DNA from: Winslowiella toletana
GTDB taxonomy: Bacteria > Pseudomonadota > Gammaproteobacteria > Enterobacterales > Enterobacteriaceae
Direction: 5' to 3'
Assembly: GCF_032164335.1 (NCBI RefSeq)
Contig: NZ_CP134152.1
Location: 2,852,001-2,916,000, forward strand
Length of the DNA stretch: 64,000 nt
Part shown: positions 23,564 to 36,465 of the stretch, piece by piece
Numbering within the stretch: the first letter of the stretch is position 1
Layout of the letters: each line of letters starts with the position of its first letter
Notes under the pieces: model-generated
What the model was told of the DNA's origin: nothing
Databases searched by the model: none
The model's input: the letters and a program-made list of their open reading frames with translations, nothing else
Made by a program: the position numbers and the translations under genes

Positions 23564-24707
23564 CAGTTTTTTTCTCTCCAGCAAAGTCCAGTGCTTCCGG
23601 CACCGGCAAACGTTCAGGTTTCTTGGGAATCAGGCCGCCTTCCACTTTCCAGCGCTTCAGTTGCCAGACCCATGCCAGCACTTCCGCCACCGCGGCATAC
23701 AGCGTGCCGGGAATATGCTGGCCAATTTCACTGTGTCGCCAGAGCGCGCGTGCCAACGGCGGCGCTTCCAGCAGTGGTATTCGATTTTGCTGACCGATCT
23801 CACGAATACGCAGCGCAATCTCTCCGGCTCCTTTTGCCAACACTTTCGGCGCGCTCATTTTCTTTTCGTCATACTGCAAGGCTACCGAGTAGTGGGTCGG
23901 GTTGGTGACAATCACGTCCGCTTTCGGCACATCAGCCATCATGCGGCGGCGCGCGGCGGCGTGCATCGCCTGGCGTATGCGCCCTTTGATATGCGGATCG
24001 CCCTCTTGCTGCTTAAATTCGTCACGAATTTCCTGACGCGTCATGCGCAGCTGCTTAAAGTAGCTCCAGAGCTGCCAGAACACATCAAAACCGACCATCG
24101 GGATCAGGCCAAGCAGAATGAACAGCCCGCAGATCGCAATCATATTCAGCGCATGGCTTAACGCGGCAAAGGGCGACTCGGTGATCAGACGCAGCATCTC
24201 CGGCCAGCTGCTCCACAGATACCAGCCGGTGACGCTGCCCACCAGTACCGCTTTCAGAATCGCTTTTAACAGTTCGGCCCAGGCTTGAGCCGCAATCATC
24301 CGCTTCAGCCCTTTCAGCGGATTAAGCTTGCCGAAATCGACTTTGATCGCTTTGCCACTCAACACAATGCCGCCGAGCATCATGGGTGCAGCAATCGCCA
24401 CCAGCACCAGTCCGCTCATCACCGGCAACAGCGCCCAGACGGCCTGCCCGAGCAGCGAACTGATATGGCGAATACTCTGCTTATCATCGCTGATAATGCT
24501 GTGATCAAAATTCAGACCGGAAGAGACCATCGCCGCCAGCTGGCGCGCCATCGGTTCACCGCCCAGCCAGAGGATCATGACGCCGACTAACAGCATCAAT
24601 AATGAGGTCATTTCGCGCGAACGCGGAATTTGCCCCTCCGCACGCGCTTTTTCTAATCGGTGGGGTGTGGGGGCTTCGGTTTTTTCCTCATCACTGTCTT
24701 GAGACAC
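23556..24707 (-). CDS. flhB: flagellar export switch protein FlhB
   Basis: FlhB is the export apparatus protein that switches substrate class after hook completion. It has four N-terminal transmembrane segments and a cytosolic domain with the self-cleaving NPTH motif in VTNPTHYSVALQY. The family start is the GTG at 24707 (MSQDSDEEKTEAPTPHRLEKA), giving 383 residues against 382 in E. coli; the frame extends 18 codons upstream but those residues are unconserved. A terminator separates it from cheZ. No clear FlhDC box was identified. Confidence 0.95.
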
Positions 24708-24822
24708 GGCAGCAAACCTGTTTCGACGGAATTTCAGGGCATTAGCATGCCAAAACCTCATCAGTCTGATTGCGCGATCAGAGAAGAAAAATAGCGGTTA
24801 TTTTAAGGATGGCGGGAAAGGG

Positions 24823-24850
24823 AAAAACGGGTCGCGTGCTGGCGACCCGT
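24823..24850 (-). terminator. terminator after cheZ
   Basis: ACGGGTCGC-gtgctg-GCGACCCGT is a 9-bp perfect stem followed on the minus strand by TTTTCCC. It closes the tsr-to-cheZ transcript before flhB. Confidence 0.8.
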
Positions 24851-24860
24851 GAGGGGAAGA

Positions 24861-25508
24861 TCAAAAACCGAGGCTATCCAGCAGATCGTCAACCTGATCC
24901 TGATTCGCCACCACGCCCGGCGCAGCAGCGTTCATCTGTGGGCCATTCAGCAGACTGTCGCTCTCTTTTTTCTGACGAGCACTGCCTTCAGGGATATTTT
25001 CCAGCAGCACCATCAGTAGCTGACGCTCAATCTCCTGGATCACATCCATCATGCGTTTAATTACCTGGCCGGTAAGATCCTGGAAATCCTGCGCCATCAT
25101 GATTTCCATTAGCTGGGCATTGGTAAACGCCGTATGGTCCGGTACCGATTCCAGATATCCCCGGGTATCCGTTACCAGCGAACGTGCATCTGACAGCGCT
25201 ATCGGATTTTCGAACCACTCGTCCCAGCGCCCTTTCAGCTGTTTTGCCCCGTTCTCCAGCAACGTCTGACGTGGCTGAGAAGCCTCGACGCTGTTCAGCG
25301 CCCGCTCTGCCGCCTGCGCCGTCATCTGTACCACATAATCAAGGCGGTCACGGGCGTCAGGAATGGCTTCAGCCGCTTCCGCAATCGCCTGGTCCAGCCC
25401 CAGTTCGCGCAGGCTGTCACGCAGCATACGCGTCAGTGAGCCAATGCGCGAAATGATGTCATGCGCCGAGGCAGCATCGACATTTGGTTTCAGAAGTTCG
25501 CTCATCAC
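24861..25508 (-). CDS. cheZ: CheY-P phosphatase CheZ
   Basis: CheZ speeds dephosphorylation of CheY-P and so ends the tumble signal. The 215 residues (E. coli 214) form long helices; the catalytic glutamine is in [19 protein letters not shown], and the C-terminal CheY-binding tail is [12 protein letters not shown]. It is 6 bases downstream of cheY and last in the chemotaxis operon. Confidence 0.97.
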   Translation of the reverse strand: MMSELLKPNVDAASAHDIISRIGSLTRMLRDSLRELGLDQAIAEAAEAIPDARDRLDYVVQMTAQAAERALNSVEASQPRQTLLENGAKQLKGRWDEWFENPIALSDARSLVTDTRGYLESVPDHTAFTNAQLMEIMMAQDFQDLTGQVIKRMMDVIQEIERQLLMVLLENIPEGSARQKKESDSLLNGPQMNAAAPGVVANQDQVDDLLDSLGF

Positions 25509-25514
25509 GTCTCC

Positions 25515-26994
<1,480 letters not shown>

Positions 26995-26995
<1 letters not shown>

Positions 26996-27867
26996 TATCT
27001 TTCCTTAGTCAGCCCGTAGACCGTTTGTCCTCGCAGATAAAACTCTTTGCTTATCTGGCTAAAGTTTTCTGAATGACCGGCGAACAGCAAACCACCCGGC
27101 TTCAATAGCGGAACGAAACGGCGCAGGATCTTTTCCTGGGTCTCTTTATCGAAGTAGATCATTACGTTACGACAGAATATTGCGTCAAACGGGCCCGGTA
27201 GCGCCCACTCCGGCGCCAGCAGGTTAAGCTGGGCATAATTCACCATGCCAGCCAGTTCCGAACGCACCCGCACCATGCCCTGATGCGGGCCGGTGCCGCG
27301 AAGGAAGAAGCGCTGCAACTGTTGGGGCGAAAGCGTGCGCAACTCCTCCTGCCGATAAACCCCGGCCAGCGCTTTCTCCAGCACCTGAGTATCAATATCG
27401 CTGGCGTGCACCTGAAATTTACCCGGCCCGGCCCCGAGGGTTTCGGCCAGCGTCATCGCGATCGACCATGGCTCTTCGCCGGTCGAGGCGGCGGTGCTCC
27501 AGACGTTAAAGCTGCCGTTACGCCGTTTGGCATGCTCTGCCAGAATGGGAAAATGGTGCGCCTCACGGAAAAAAGCCGTCAGGTTGGTGGTCAGCGCATT
27601 AATAAACGCCTGCCACTCCGCACTGTTAACATCGTTCTCCAGTAGCGCGAGGTAGCGACCAAAGTCATCAATATTCAACATACGCAGCCGACGCACCAGG
27701 CGGTTGTAAACCATTTCGCGTTTATGGTCGGCGAGGACGATGCCAGCTCGCTGATAAATCAGCTGACTGATACGACGAAAATGCGTATCCGATAACGGCA
27801 GGCGCTGCACCATTTGCGACAGCAAAGTGGTGTTTTCAGACGGTGCCAGCAACGTCGTTTTTTTCAT
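26995..27867 (-). CDS. cheR: chemoreceptor methyltransferase CheR
   Basis: CheR methylates receptor glutamates using SAM. The 290 residues have an N-terminal helical domain and a C-terminal SAM-binding domain with [16 protein letters not shown] and [10 protein letters not shown]. The beta-subdomain that grips the receptor NWETF tail is expected in the middle; the Tsr-like receptor here has that tail and the Tap-like one does not. It lies 26 bases after the Tap-like gene. Confidence 0.97.
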
Positions 27868-27893
27868 TTAAGGGCCATCCAGCTTATCGCTGA

Positions 27894-29504
27894 TTAAGAG
27901 GTTAAGACCGCGCTGTTATGCCCGGAAGCCAGCGCCTGAAAATCGCCAGTATCGGTAACGTCATCGACAGAGAATCTTGTCACCACTTCACTGAGGTTTT
28001 CGGCCTGTGCTTCAAGCGCCTCGGTGGCCGCCGCCGCTTGCTCGACCAACGCCGCGTTCTGTTGCGTGACCTGATCCATCTGACTGACGGCCTGCGCCAC
28101 CTGTTCGATGCCGCGACGCTGTTCATCCGACGCCGAGGCGATTTCGCCCATGATGTCGTTAACCCGGGTAACCGACTGAACGATCTCTTCCATGGTTTCA
28201 CCCGCAGAAGCCACCAGCGTCGATCCCTGATTTACCCGGCTGGCCGACTCCTCAATCAGCACCTTGATCTCTTTTGCCGCCTGCGCGCTGCGCTGCGCAA
28301 GGTTGCGCACTTCACCCGCCACCACCGCAAAACCACGCCCCTGCTCGCCGGCACGCGCCGCTTCTACCGCCGCGTTGAGCGCCAGGATATTGGTCTGAAA
28401 GGCAATACCATCGATTACGCTGGTAATATCAGCAATTTTCTTCGAACTGGTGGCTATCTGATGCATAGTCGCGACCACATTTCCGGTCAGCGAACCGCCT
28501 TTATGCGCGGTGGCGGAAGCATCACGGGCCAGCTGCGATGCCTGACGCGCATTATCTGCATTGGCAGTAACCGTGGCGGTTAGCTGCTCCATACTGGCGG
28601 CAGTTTCTGCCAGCGACGCAGCCTGCTGCTCGGTGCGCGCTGATAAATCATTGTTGCCGCTGGCGATTTCACGAATCCCCACCTGCATGGTTTCGCTACC
28701 CTCACGCACCTGCACGACGGTTTCAGCCAAACGACTTTGCATATCGCGCAGCCCGGTAAACAGTTGGCCGATTTCATTACTTCCGCGCTGTTCAATGTTG
28801 CCGCCAAGGTTGCCGGAGGCAATACGGGAAAAATGATCGCGCATACGCGTCAGTGGGGTGATTAGCGCCTGTTTCAGCCAGCCCAGCGCCAGCAGCGTCA
28901 TCAGCAGCGACAGCGTAACCGCACCGGCAAATATCCACTTCGACTGGGTATAAAAATCATGGCTTTGATGTTTAGCGTGCTCAACGATACCGCTGATATG
29001 CAGCATCCAGCGGTTGTACTGCACAAGAAAGTTATCCTGCGACTTCTGGGTGGGCGCATCGAGAAAATCCTGAAGCTGATAGTTCTCTAAATAGACAATC
29101 AGCTGAGCCAGCTCGTGGTGATAGTTGTCATAGCTGGCTTTGATCTCTTTGGTCATCGCCTCACCTTCCGGTGTCATCCGCGGAATGGCGAGAAAACGTT
29201 GAAAGGTTTTATCAGCGCTATCCAGATCGCGCTGCGCACCCGCCATCAGGCTGGTGACCTGATCACGCGGCAAACTTAACGCCGCACGCGTACCGGCACG
29301 ACTCAGCGTCACGCGTGCGCTGAGTAACGAGGCCCAGCTCTGACTCAGCGCATCACGCTGCTGACCGCTGGTATCGACCTGGTAAAGGTTATTCGCATCC
29401 TGACGAAAAGAGTTGAATGACAAACCACTGCTGACAATTTGCATCAGGCAAAACACGGCAAGGATAAAAATCAACGTAGCAGAGACACGAATACGGCTAA
29501 ACAT
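27894..29504 (-). CDS. methyl-accepting chemotaxis protein, Tap position
   Basis: A 536-residue transmembrane receptor: TM1 at about 8-30, a four-helix periplasmic sensor, TM2 near 190-210, HAMP, and a cytoplasmic signalling domain with the highly conserved hairpin tip [20 protein letters not shown]. The ATG at 29504 has GGAGG five bases upstream. The C-terminus ends without the NWETF pentapeptide, as in low-abundance receptors such as Tap and Trg, so it would depend on the Tsr-like protein for efficient methylation. The ligand cannot be deduced; E. coli Tap senses dipeptides and pyrimidines, but the sensor domain here looks divergent. Confidence 0.9.
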   Translation of the reverse strand: MFSRIRVSATLIFILAVFCLMQIVSSGLSFNSFRQDANNLYQVDTSGQQRDALSQSWASLLSARVTLSRAGTRAALSLPRDQVTSLMAGAQRDLDSADKTFQRFLAIPRMTPEGEAMTKEIKASYDNYHHELAQLIVYLENYQLQDFLDAPTQKSQDNFLVQYNRWMLHISGIVEHAKHQSHDFYTQSKWIFAGAVTLSLLMTLLALGWLKQALITPLTRMRDHFSRIASGNLGGNIEQRGSNEIGQLFTGLRDMQSRLAETVVQVREGSETMQVGIREIASGNNDLSARTEQQAASLAETAASMEQLTATVTANADNARQASQLARDASATAHKGGSLTGNVVATMHQIATSSKKIADITSVIDGIAFQTNILALNAAVEAARAGEQGRGFAVVAGEVRNLAQRSAQAAKEIKVLIEESASRVNQGSTLVASAGETMEEIVQSVTRVNDIMGEIASASDEQRRGIEQVAQAVSQMDQVTQQNAALVEQAAAATEALEAQAENLSEVVTRFSVDDVTDTGDFQALASGHNSAVLTS

Positions 29505-29554
29505 CACGACCTCCGGGGCCATGCCGCCCGTTACGGGCGGCAGCAATTAACCAA

Positions 29555-31234
29555 TCAGAATGTTTCCCAGTTCTCTTCAGAGACTTTAGTGACCGGCTTA
29601 CGCGCGGCGATCACCGAAGCAGAACTCGGAGCAGATTTACTGGCGGTACTGACATTAACGGCGCGTGCGGCGAATTCTTTACGAATTCTGAACACCGATA
29701 CCGCTTGTGACAGTCGGCTGGCCTGTTCTTCCAGCGCTGCCGCAGCGGCAGCGGACTCTTCAACCAGTGACGCATTCTGCTGGGTAACCCGATCCATCTC
29801 GGTAACCGCCTGCCCCACCTGGTCGATACCGCGACTCTGCTCGTCGGATGCCGACGCTATTTCCGCCATAATATCGGTCACGCGCGTCACCGCGCTGACG
29901 ATGTCATGCATGGTCTCTCCGGCACTTTCCACCAGCACCGAGCCGGTATCGACGCGACTGACGGAATCTTCAATCAGCGCTTTAATCTCTTTTGCTGCCT
30001 GGGCGCTACGCTGCGCCAGACTGCGCACCTCTCCCGCCACTACCGCAAAACCACGTCCCTGCTCACCGGCACGCGCCGCTTCCACCGCCGCATTTAGCGC
30101 CAGAATATTGGTCTGGAAGGCAATCCCATCGATTACGCTGATAATATCGGCAATCTTCTTCGAACTACCGGCAATATCACTCATGGTTTTCACCACCCCA
30201 TCGACCACTTTACCGCCCTTTTGCGCGGTTTCTGAGGCACTGAGCGCCAGCTGCGACGCCTGGCGGGCATTCTCAGCGTTCTGTTTCACCGTCGCCGTCA
30301 GTTGCTCCATGCTGGCGGCAGTCTGTTCCAGCGAGGCAGCCTGCTCCTCGGTTCGCGCCGACAGATCGTTGTTTCCGGCAGAGATTTCGCTGGCACCGGT
30401 GAAGATTGCATCGGAACCGTCGCGCACATCACCGACGGTGTTTACCAGCTCCTGCTGCATATGTTGCAGGCTGGAAGCCAGCTGGCTCATCTCGTTGCGT
30501 CCCTCAACTTCAATGGTTTGTGTCAGGTCGCCGCTGGCAATATGGCGAATATGGCTGATGGTGGCATTCAGCGGACGCAGCAGAATGTGATGCATACCGC
30601 TCCACACCACCGCCATTACGGCCAGCAAAACCACGAAGACAATCGCCAGCACCCAGATCGCCTGGTTGTAAGCCTGATCGTTTTCCGCCGACCCTTCAGC
30701 AAACAGCGCAGCGGTATTATTCAGCCAGCTGTTGTAAGCGGCCTCAAAACCGTTTTGGTAGCCCTGAGTGGGTTGATCGAAAAACTCTTTGATATTGCCT
30801 TCGGCCATCAGCTTAATCAGATCGTTAAGTGCACCGTGCAGAATGGTGTAATTCTCTGTGACTGCTTTAACGTGACTGAGTGCTTTCACATCGTCCGGCA
30901 ATTCAGCGCTGTACTCGGCATATTGCTGCTCTGCCAGTGCCAGCTGAGTTTTCGCCAGCTTCAGGAGATCCGCTACGGTGTCACCACTGCCCATCTGATT
31001 TGAATCGAGCATGTAGCGCAGACCGGCGCGGTTGAGGGTATTACGGGTTTGAACCAAAGCAATCCATGACGCGGTCAGATTTGTCTGCTCGCGGCGCAAT
31101 TGCTCAGTGATAGTGAAATTTGCTTTATCACTCTTTAAAGCCTGAAAAAACAGACCGCCGGAGATTAATTGCAGTGAGCCGAACACGACCAGAACCACAA
31201 TCAGACTGGTCACAACTTTCATACGCTTAAACAT
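29555..31234 (-). CDS. tsr: Tsr-like serine chemoreceptor
   Basis: A 559-residue methyl-accepting receptor with two membrane helices, HAMP and the conserved signalling tip. The periplasmic ligand pocket matches E. coli Tsr: [13 protein letters not shown] supplies the two arginines and the asparagine, and [10 protein letters not shown] supplies the threonine, all contacts for the serine carboxyl and amino groups. Serine sensing is inferred from this. The C-terminus ends in NWETF, the CheR/CheB docking tail. It sits between cheW and the Tap-like gene, where E. coli has tar. It has its own sigma-28 promoter. Confidence 0.88.
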   Translation of the reverse strand: MFKRMKVVTSLIVVLVVFGSLQLISGGLFFQALKSDKANFTITEQLRREQTNLTASWIALVQTRNTLNRAGLRYMLDSNQMGSGDTVADLLKLAKTQLALAEQQYAEYSAELPDDVKALSHVKAVTENYTILHGALNDLIKLMAEGNIKEFFDQPTQGYQNGFEAAYNSWLNNTAALFAEGSAENDQAYNQAIWVLAIVFVVLLAVMAVVWSGMHHILLRPLNATISHIRHIASGDLTQTIEVEGRNEMSQLASSLQHMQQELVNTVGDVRDGSDAIFTGASEISAGNNDLSARTEEQAASLEQTAASMEQLTATVKQNAENARQASQLALSASETAQKGGKVVDGVVKTMSDIAGSSKKIADIISVIDGIAFQTNILALNAAVEAARAGEQGRGFAVVAGEVRSLAQRSAQAAKEIKALIEDSVSRVDTGSVLVESAGETMHDIVSAVTRVTDIMAEIASASDEQSRGIDQVGQAVTEMDRVTQQNASLVEESAAAAAALEEQASRLSQAVSVFRIRKEFAARAVNVSTASKSAPSSASVIAARKPVTKVSEENWETF

Positions 31235-31267
31235 ACCGTCCCTTATTACATTTGCCATCTGTTGATG

Positions 31268-31294
31268 TTATCGGCAGCAAATAAGGAACCTTTA
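31268..31294 (-). promoter_or_regulatory. sigma-28 (FliA) promoter for the tsr-led transcript
   Basis: On the minus strand TAAAGGTT-N11-GCCGATAA matches the FliA consensus TAAAGTTT-N11-GCCGATAA at 15 of 16 bases with correct spacing. It is 34 bases before the tsr start codon, giving a class III promoter inside the che gene cluster. Confidence 0.9.
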
Positions 31295-31336
31295 CGGTTG
31301 GGGCGACCGAATGCCGCCCCGGAGATGATTAAATTA

Positions 31337-31834
31337 TTATGCGCTGCGCAGATTATCCATCAGCGCCATCTCTTCGCTGCTCAGTAGCTTTTCGATATCA
31401 ACGAGGATCAGCATCCGCTCGCCCAGCGCGCCCAGTCCGGTAAGGTATTCCGTCGACATAGTGACGGCAAATTCAGGAGCCGGACGAATCTGCTCATGCG
31501 TCAGAGACAGCACATCAGAAACGCCATCAACCACAATTCCCACGACGCGATGTTGCAGATTCAGCACGATCACCACGGTGTTATCGTTATATTCGACACC
31601 CGGCTGAGCAAATTTAATCCGCAGATCGATAATCGGTACGATGACACCGCGCAAATTCGTGACGCCTTTAATAAATGCCGGAGTATTGGCGATGCGCGTA
31701 ACCTGATCGTAACCGCGAATCTCCTGCACCTTCAAAATATCGATACCGTATTCTTCATCACCCAGCGTAAATACCAGGAACTCCTGGCCTACCGTTTCGC
31801 CAGCCAGTTTGGTAACGTTTGCCATTCCAGTCAT
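31337..31834 (-). CDS. cheW: chemotaxis coupling protein CheW
   Basis: CheW couples receptors to CheA. The 165 residues begin [13 protein letters not shown], as in enterobacteria, and contain [16 protein letters not shown], the hallmark of the CheW fold. Cytoplasmic. It follows cheA by 21 bases and precedes the separate sigma-28 promoter of tsr. Confidence 0.97.
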   Translation of the reverse strand: MTGMANVTKLAGETVGQEFLVFTLGDEEYGIDILKVQEIRGYDQVTRIANTPAFIKGVTNLRGVIVPIIDLRIKFAQPGVEYNDNTVVIVLNLQHRVVGIVVDGVSDVLSLTHEQIRPAPEFAVTMSTEYLTGLGALGERMLILVDIEKLLSSEEMALMDNLRSA

Positions 31835-31855
31835 AGGTCTACCTTAATCATTTAG

Positions 31856-33832
31856 TTAAGCTGCGACGCCGGCCACACGCTTTTCTCGGTTTAAAGATTG
31901 CAGGGCTGAGACATCAACAATCAGCGCCACGCTGCCATCGCCGAGGATGGTGGCGGCAGAAATACCCGGCACTTTGCGGTAGTTGCTCTCAAGGTTTTTC
32001 ACCACCACCTGGTGCTGACCAATCAGCTGATCGACCAGCAGCGCATAGCGTTTTCCGGCACTTTGCAGAATAACCACGATGCCCTGCGTTGCTTCCGTCT
32101 TCGCGCCCTGCACATCAAATACATTCCACAACTCCACCAGCGGCAGATACTCGCCGCGTACTTCCAGCACGCGTTCGCCACCGGCCAGCGGATGCAGATC
32201 TGCTGCCAGCGGTTGCAGTGACTCCATCACCGCATTCAGAGGCAGGATAAACACCTCTTCCGCGACCCGCACCGACATGCCGTCGAGGATCGCCAGCGTC
32301 AGCGGCAGCAAAATACGAATGGTGGTGCCTTTGCCCGGCTTCGAACCGATCTCGACGTGGCCTCCCATCTCCTGAATATTACGTTTCACAACGTCCATAC
32401 CGACGCCGCGCCCGGACACGTCGGTGACCTGCTCAGCGGTAGAGAAGCCAGGTGCAAAAATCAGCATGCCGACCTCTTCATCGCTCATTGATTCACTGAC
32501 CGGTAGCCCGCAGGAGAGTGCTTTAGCCAGAATGCGTTCACGGTTAAGGCCCGCGCCGTCATCGCTGACTTCGATACAGATATTGCCACCCTGATGTTCA
32601 GCAGAAAGCGTCAGGTTGCCGCAGGCATGTTTACCCGCCAGCAGGCGCTTTTCCGGCGATTCAATGCCGTGGTCGAGGCTGTTACGCACCAGGTGAGTCA
32701 GCGGATCGATAATCCGTTCGATTAAACTCTTATCCAGCTCGGTCGAGCTGCCTGACAGCGTCAGTTCCACCTCTTTACCCAGCTTGCTGGCCAGGTCGCG
32801 CACCAAGCGAGGGAAGCGACTGAATACGTACTCCATCGGCATCATACGAATCGACATCACCGACTCTTGCAGGTCACGCGCATTGCGCTCCAGCTGCCCC
32901 ATACTGTTTAGCAGGTCACCGTGATTAACCGGATCCAGCTCGCCGGATCGCTGCGCCAGCATTGACTGAGTGATCACCAGCTCGCCGACCAGATTGATCA
33001 GCTGATCGACCTTTTCTACCGCCACGCGGATGCTGCCCGACTCGCTGCTGCGGGCGGGCGCGGATTTTTTCACTTCTGGCTTGAGCGCCGGCGTGACAGG
33101 GCTGACGGTAGCCAGATTTTCTGACGGTTTATCGGCGCTTTCTGGCTGTGCCGCTGGGGTTGCTGCATCCGGAAAACGGATTTGTGACTCTTCAATCACA
33201 AAACAGAGCACCGCCACAATGTCATCTTTATCGACCGAGGAAATCAGCGTCGCCTCCAGTGAGGTTTCACCTTTCTTCACCTCACTGACGGTGCCAAGAT
33301 TAGCCAGCTCATCCAGCATCAGTGACACTTCGCTCGGTTTAAGGTCGACCAGCGCCAGCCGCAAACCGGCGGGAACAACCGTGGCCGGTTGCGCTTCAGT
33401 CACCAGCGTCAGCGGTTTTGCCGGTTCAATAACTTCGCCTTTGGCCTCCAGCGCCAGTTGGCGCAACGCCTGACAGATATATTCAAAACTTTCTGCGTCA
33501 GGTTCCTGGGCGGTTTTACAGGCATCTAACTGTTCCTGCATAATATCTTTGGTTTCCAAAAACAGGTTGATGATGTCGGTACTGAGCTGCATTTCACCGC
33601 GGCGCGCACCGTCGAGAATGTTCTCCAGAATATGCGTGGTTTCCTGTAAGACAGTGAAACCAAAAGTACCCGCTCCGCCTTTTATCGAATGGGCTGCACG
33701 GAAAATGGCATTCAGCTGCTCCGAATCGGGCTGCTGTGGGTCTAATCCCAGCAGGTGTTGTTCCATGTCGGCCAGTAATTCGTCAGCCTCATCGAAAAAC
33801 GTCTGGTAAAAATCGCTAATATCCATGCTCAC
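31856..33832 (-). CDS. cheA: chemotaxis histidine kinase CheA
   Basis: CheA phosphorylates CheY and CheB in response to receptors. The 658 residues contain P1 with His48 (AAHSIKGGAGTFGF), the P2 CheY-binding domain (about 160-230), P3 dimerisation, P4 kinase with N box (HLVRNSLDHGIESP), G1 (VSDDGAG) and G2 (GRGVGMDVV), and the P5 CheW-like domain. The linkers are Pro/Ala-rich. It lies 4 bases downstream of motB, the same mot-che arrangement as E. coli. Confidence 0.97.
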   Translation of the reverse strand: MSMDISDFYQTFFDEADELLADMEQHLLGLDPQQPDSEQLNAIFRAAHSIKGGAGTFGFTVLQETTHILENILDGARRGEMQLSTDIINLFLETKDIMQEQLDACKTAQEPDAESFEYICQALRQLALEAKGEVIEPAKPLTLVTEAQPATVVPAGLRLALVDLKPSEVSLMLDELANLGTVSEVKKGETSLEATLISSVDKDDIVAVLCFVIEESQIRFPDAATPAAQPESADKPSENLATVSPVTPALKPEVKKSAPARSSESGSIRVAVEKVDQLINLVGELVITQSMLAQRSGELDPVNHGDLLNSMGQLERNARDLQESVMSIRMMPMEYVFSRFPRLVRDLASKLGKEVELTLSGSSTELDKSLIERIIDPLTHLVRNSLDHGIESPEKRLLAGKHACGNLTLSAEHQGGNICIEVSDDGAGLNRERILAKALSCGLPVSESMSDEEVGMLIFAPGFSTAEQVTDVSGRGVGMDVVKRNIQEMGGHVEIGSKPGKGTTIRILLPLTLAILDGMSVRVAEEVFILPLNAVMESLQPLAADLHPLAGGERVLEVRGEYLPLVELWNVFDVQGAKTEATQGIVVILQSAGKRYALLVDQLIGQHQVVVKNLESNYRKVPGISAATILGDGSVALIVDVSALQSLNREKRVAGVAA

Positions 33833-33836
33833 GGTA

Positions 33837-34868
33837 TCACCTCGGCTGTGAGTCGCGATTAGGCTGCGACGGAATCTCCGCCACCGTCGGTAACGAGCTC
33901 ACCGGCTGTGGCGCAGTCTTCGGCGCGGCCTGTACAGGTTGATGGTCTGGGGTTAATGCCGCATCCGACGGTTCAGCCGGAACGGTAATTTGTTTAATAC
34001 TTGCGGCATCGTTAATCTGCACCGCATCACTTTCGGCGTTCTCTTTTTCGATTTGCGCTTCGGTATCGTGATTTAATACCAGCAAACTAATTCGGCGGTT
34101 TACCGCATCATTACCGCCGCGATTTTTCAGCTTCATGGTGTCGGCCATCCCCACTACGCGCAGCATTTTGCTGCTCGCCAGCCCGCCGGTTACCAGCTCA
34201 CGCCGCGAGGCATTGGCGCGATCGGCTGAGAGTTCCCAGTTGCTGTAACCACGATCGCCTCCGGCATACTGAAAATCATCGGTATGTCCGGCGAGACTGA
34301 TGCGGTTAGGAATATCGTTAAGAATGGGTGCAATCGCCCGCAGGATATCGCGCATATAAGGCTCCACCTGCGCACTGCCGGTTTTAAACATCGGGCGGTT
34401 CTGGCTGTCGACAATCTGAATACGCAGCCCCTCCTCCACCATATTGATGATCAGATGCGGGCGCAGCGCTTTCAGCCGGGGATCGGATTCAATCAGCTGA
34501 TCGAGTTTTTCACGCAGACGATTCAGGCGAATTTCATCCAGCTTGCGTTTCTGCGCGTCCATATCGACCACTTTTTTAACTTCACCCTGCTGCTGCGTTG
34601 GATCATCACCGCCGCCGGGGATCGGGCTTTCACTGTCACTGCTGCGCGGTCCGTTACTCAGCGCGACCTTTAGCGGAGTACGAAAATATTCGGCAATCTG
34701 CACCAGCTCTTTGGGATTGGCGATGGAAATCAACCACATCACCAGAAAGAACGCCATCATCGCTGTCATAAAATCGGCGTAAGCGATTTTCCATGAGCCA
34801 TGCGAACTCTCATGTTTTTTCACTTTGCGCCGCTTTACCAGCACGATGGGGTGACTGCTGTTCTTCAT
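33837..34868 (-). CDS. motB: flagellar stator protein MotB
   Basis: MotB anchors the stator to peptidoglycan and forms the proton channel with MotA. The 343 residues have one transmembrane helix with the essential Asp32 ([19 protein letters not shown]), a plug region and a C-terminal OmpA-like domain ([13 protein letters not shown]). The C-terminal tail (about 290-343) is Pro/Ala/Gln-rich and longer than in E. coli (308 residues). It overlaps motA by four bases. Confidence 0.97.
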   Translation of the reverse strand: MKNSSHPIVLVKRRKVKKHESSHGSWKIAYADFMTAMMAFFLVMWLISIANPKELVQIAEYFRTPLKVALSNGPRSSDSESPIPGGGDDPTQQQGEVKKVVDMDAQKRKLDEIRLNRLREKLDQLIESDPRLKALRPHLIINMVEEGLRIQIVDSQNRPMFKTGSAQVEPYMRDILRAIAPILNDIPNRISLAGHTDDFQYAGGDRGYSNWELSADRANASRRELVTGGLASSKMLRVVGMADTMKLKNRGGNDAVNRRISLLVLNHDTEAQIEKENAESDAVQINDAASIKQITVPAEPSDAALTPDHQPVQAAPKTAPQPVSSLPTVAEIPSQPNRDSQPR

Positions 34869-35752
34869 GCGTCCTGATCCGAAGTCTGTTTTGCCGGTGA
34901 TTTGGCATTACGCACGTGCTCTTCCAGCTCGCTGAAAGAGGGACGTTCGGTGGAATACAGCGTCTTACGGCCAAATTCCACCGCAATCTGCGGCGCATAC
35001 CCGTTCAGACTGGAGAGCAGCGTCACCTTAATGCACTGCATCATTTTGGTCGTTTCCGCACACTTCTGACGCAGCACCGATGCCAGTGGCGAAATAAAAC
35101 CGTAGGCCAGTAAAATACCGAGGAAAGTACCGACCATCGCATGGGCAATCAGCGCCCCCAGCTCGGCGGCCGGACGATCCGCTGAGGCCAGCGCGTGTAC
35201 CACGCCCATTACCGCGGCGACAATACCGAATGCAGGTAAAGAGTCACCCACTGCCGCCAGACTCTGCGCCGGCACGTCGCATTCGTGCTCGTAGGTTTCG
35301 ATCTCTTCATCCATCAGCGCTTCGATTTCGAACGCATTCATATTTCCGCTCACCATTAACCGCAGATAGTCAGTGATAAAGTCCACCAGACGGTTATCGG
35401 CAAGGATGCGTGGGTAATTAGCAAAGATTTCACTTTCGCGCGGATTTTCGATATCTCTTTCCAGCGATAACATGCCCTGCTGTCGAGATTCCGCCATCAG
35501 GCGATACAGCAACGCCATCAGATCCATATACAGCGCTTTGTTATATTTAGAGCCGCGCATTAACAGCGGCAAGGCTTTCAGGGTCGCTTTGATCGACTTT
35601 CCGTTATTACCGACAATAAATGCGCCAATGCCTGCGCCCCCAATAATCAGCAATTCCGAAGGTTGATAGAGTGCGCCAAGATGACCACCCACCATCATGT
35701 AGCCCCCCAGCACCGAACCAATCACCAGCAAATAACCTAAAATAACCAGCAC
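34865..35752 (-). CDS. motA: flagellar stator protein MotA
   Basis: MotA forms the stator ring that drives FliG. The 295 residues contain four membrane helices, the cytoplasmic loop with the FliG-contacting Arg and Glu in [12 protein letters not shown], and the two key prolines in [15 protein letters not shown] and [10 protein letters not shown]. The start is GTG, as in E. coli, after AAGGATTTATT. A perfect FliA promoter was not seen directly upstream. Confidence 0.97.
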   Translation of the reverse strand: MLVILGYLLVIGSVLGGYMMVGGHLGALYQPSELLIIGGAGIGAFIVGNNGKSIKATLKALPLLMRGSKYNKALYMDLMALLYRLMAESRQQGMLSLERDIENPRESEIFANYPRILADNRLVDFITDYLRLMVSGNMNAFEIEALMDEEIETYEHECDVPAQSLAAVGDSLPAFGIVAAVMGVVHALASADRPAAELGALIAHAMVGTFLGILLAYGFISPLASVLRQKCAETTKMMQCIKVTLLSSLNGYAPQIAVEFGRKTLYSTERPSFSELEEHVRNAKSPAKQTSDQDA

Positions 35753-35828
35753 AATAAATCCTTACGTCCGCAACGTGTTGGTGGATGTTAAGCCAGAGAG
35801 CCGAGGGTGTTATTCGGTAAACGCAGAG

Positions 35829-35861
35829 CAAAAAAAAGCAGCGGTTAAAAACCGCTGCTGG
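35829..35861 (-). terminator. terminator after flhDC
   Basis: AGCAGCGGTT-tttta-ACCGCTGCT stem followed on the minus strand by eight T. It separates flhDC from the motA-led operon. Confidence 0.9.
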
Positions 35862-35886
35862 ATGTCATTCCACGTTTCGAACAATC

Positions 35887-36465
35887 TTAAACGGCGCGTT
35901 TAACCTGTTCATCCAGCAGTTGTGGAGTGTTATCGGCAGGCTGCGCAGAAAGTTTACGTCTTTTTACCGCGCGAGATGGCGGCTGACACAGGCTACAGAC
36001 GAAGCTGCCAGCCGGCTGGTGTGCATGAGTGATAAAACTGCCATGACAGGATTTGCAGCTGGAGAGTTCCAGCATGCCACTTTCGACAAAACGTACCAGC
36101 GTCCATGCGCGCGTCAGCGCCAACAGCGGCGTCTCATCCGACTGCGGACACTGCTCAAGGTACAAACGATAAGCTTTGATCACCGCATCGACGCCATGAC
36201 ACAGGCCGCTTTTCAGCAGAAACTGCCAGGCGTTGCAGAACATTGAGGCATGAATGTTCTGTTCCCAGGTCATAAACCAGTCGGTTGAGAACGGCAACAT
36301 GCCTTTTGGCGGTGGGCTGCCGCGTAGCTCTTTATACAACTTTATTAAACGGCCACGACTGAGCTGCGTCTCGCTCTCTAACATCTGTAAACGCGCACCG
36401 AGAGTAATTAATTCCATTGCCAGTTGAATATCGCGAGCTTCCTGGACAATACTTTTTTCACTCAT
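35887..36465 (-). CDS. flhC: flagellar master regulator subunit FlhC
   Basis: FlhC joins FlhD to form the FlhD4C2 activator of class II flagellar genes. The 192 residues include the four zinc-binding cysteines (CKSC, CSLC) near 138-160. The stop-start overlap with flhD is one base, so the two are coupled. Confidence 0.97.
   Translation of the reverse strand: MSEKSIVQEARDIQLAMELITLGARLQMLESETQLSRGRLIKLYKELRGSPPPKGMLPFSTDWFMTWEQNIHASMFCNAWQFLLKSGLCHGVDAVIKAYRLYLEQCPQSDETPLLALTRAWTLVRFVESGMLELSSCKSCHGSFITHAHQPAGSFVCSLCQPPSRAVKRRKLSAQPADNTPQLLDEQVKRAV

Noticed and set aside
29439-30590. Long plus-strand frame (383 codons) opposite the tsr gene
   Set aside because: Ser/Ala/Thr-rich translation is the reverse of the conserved receptor signalling domain; no start signals.
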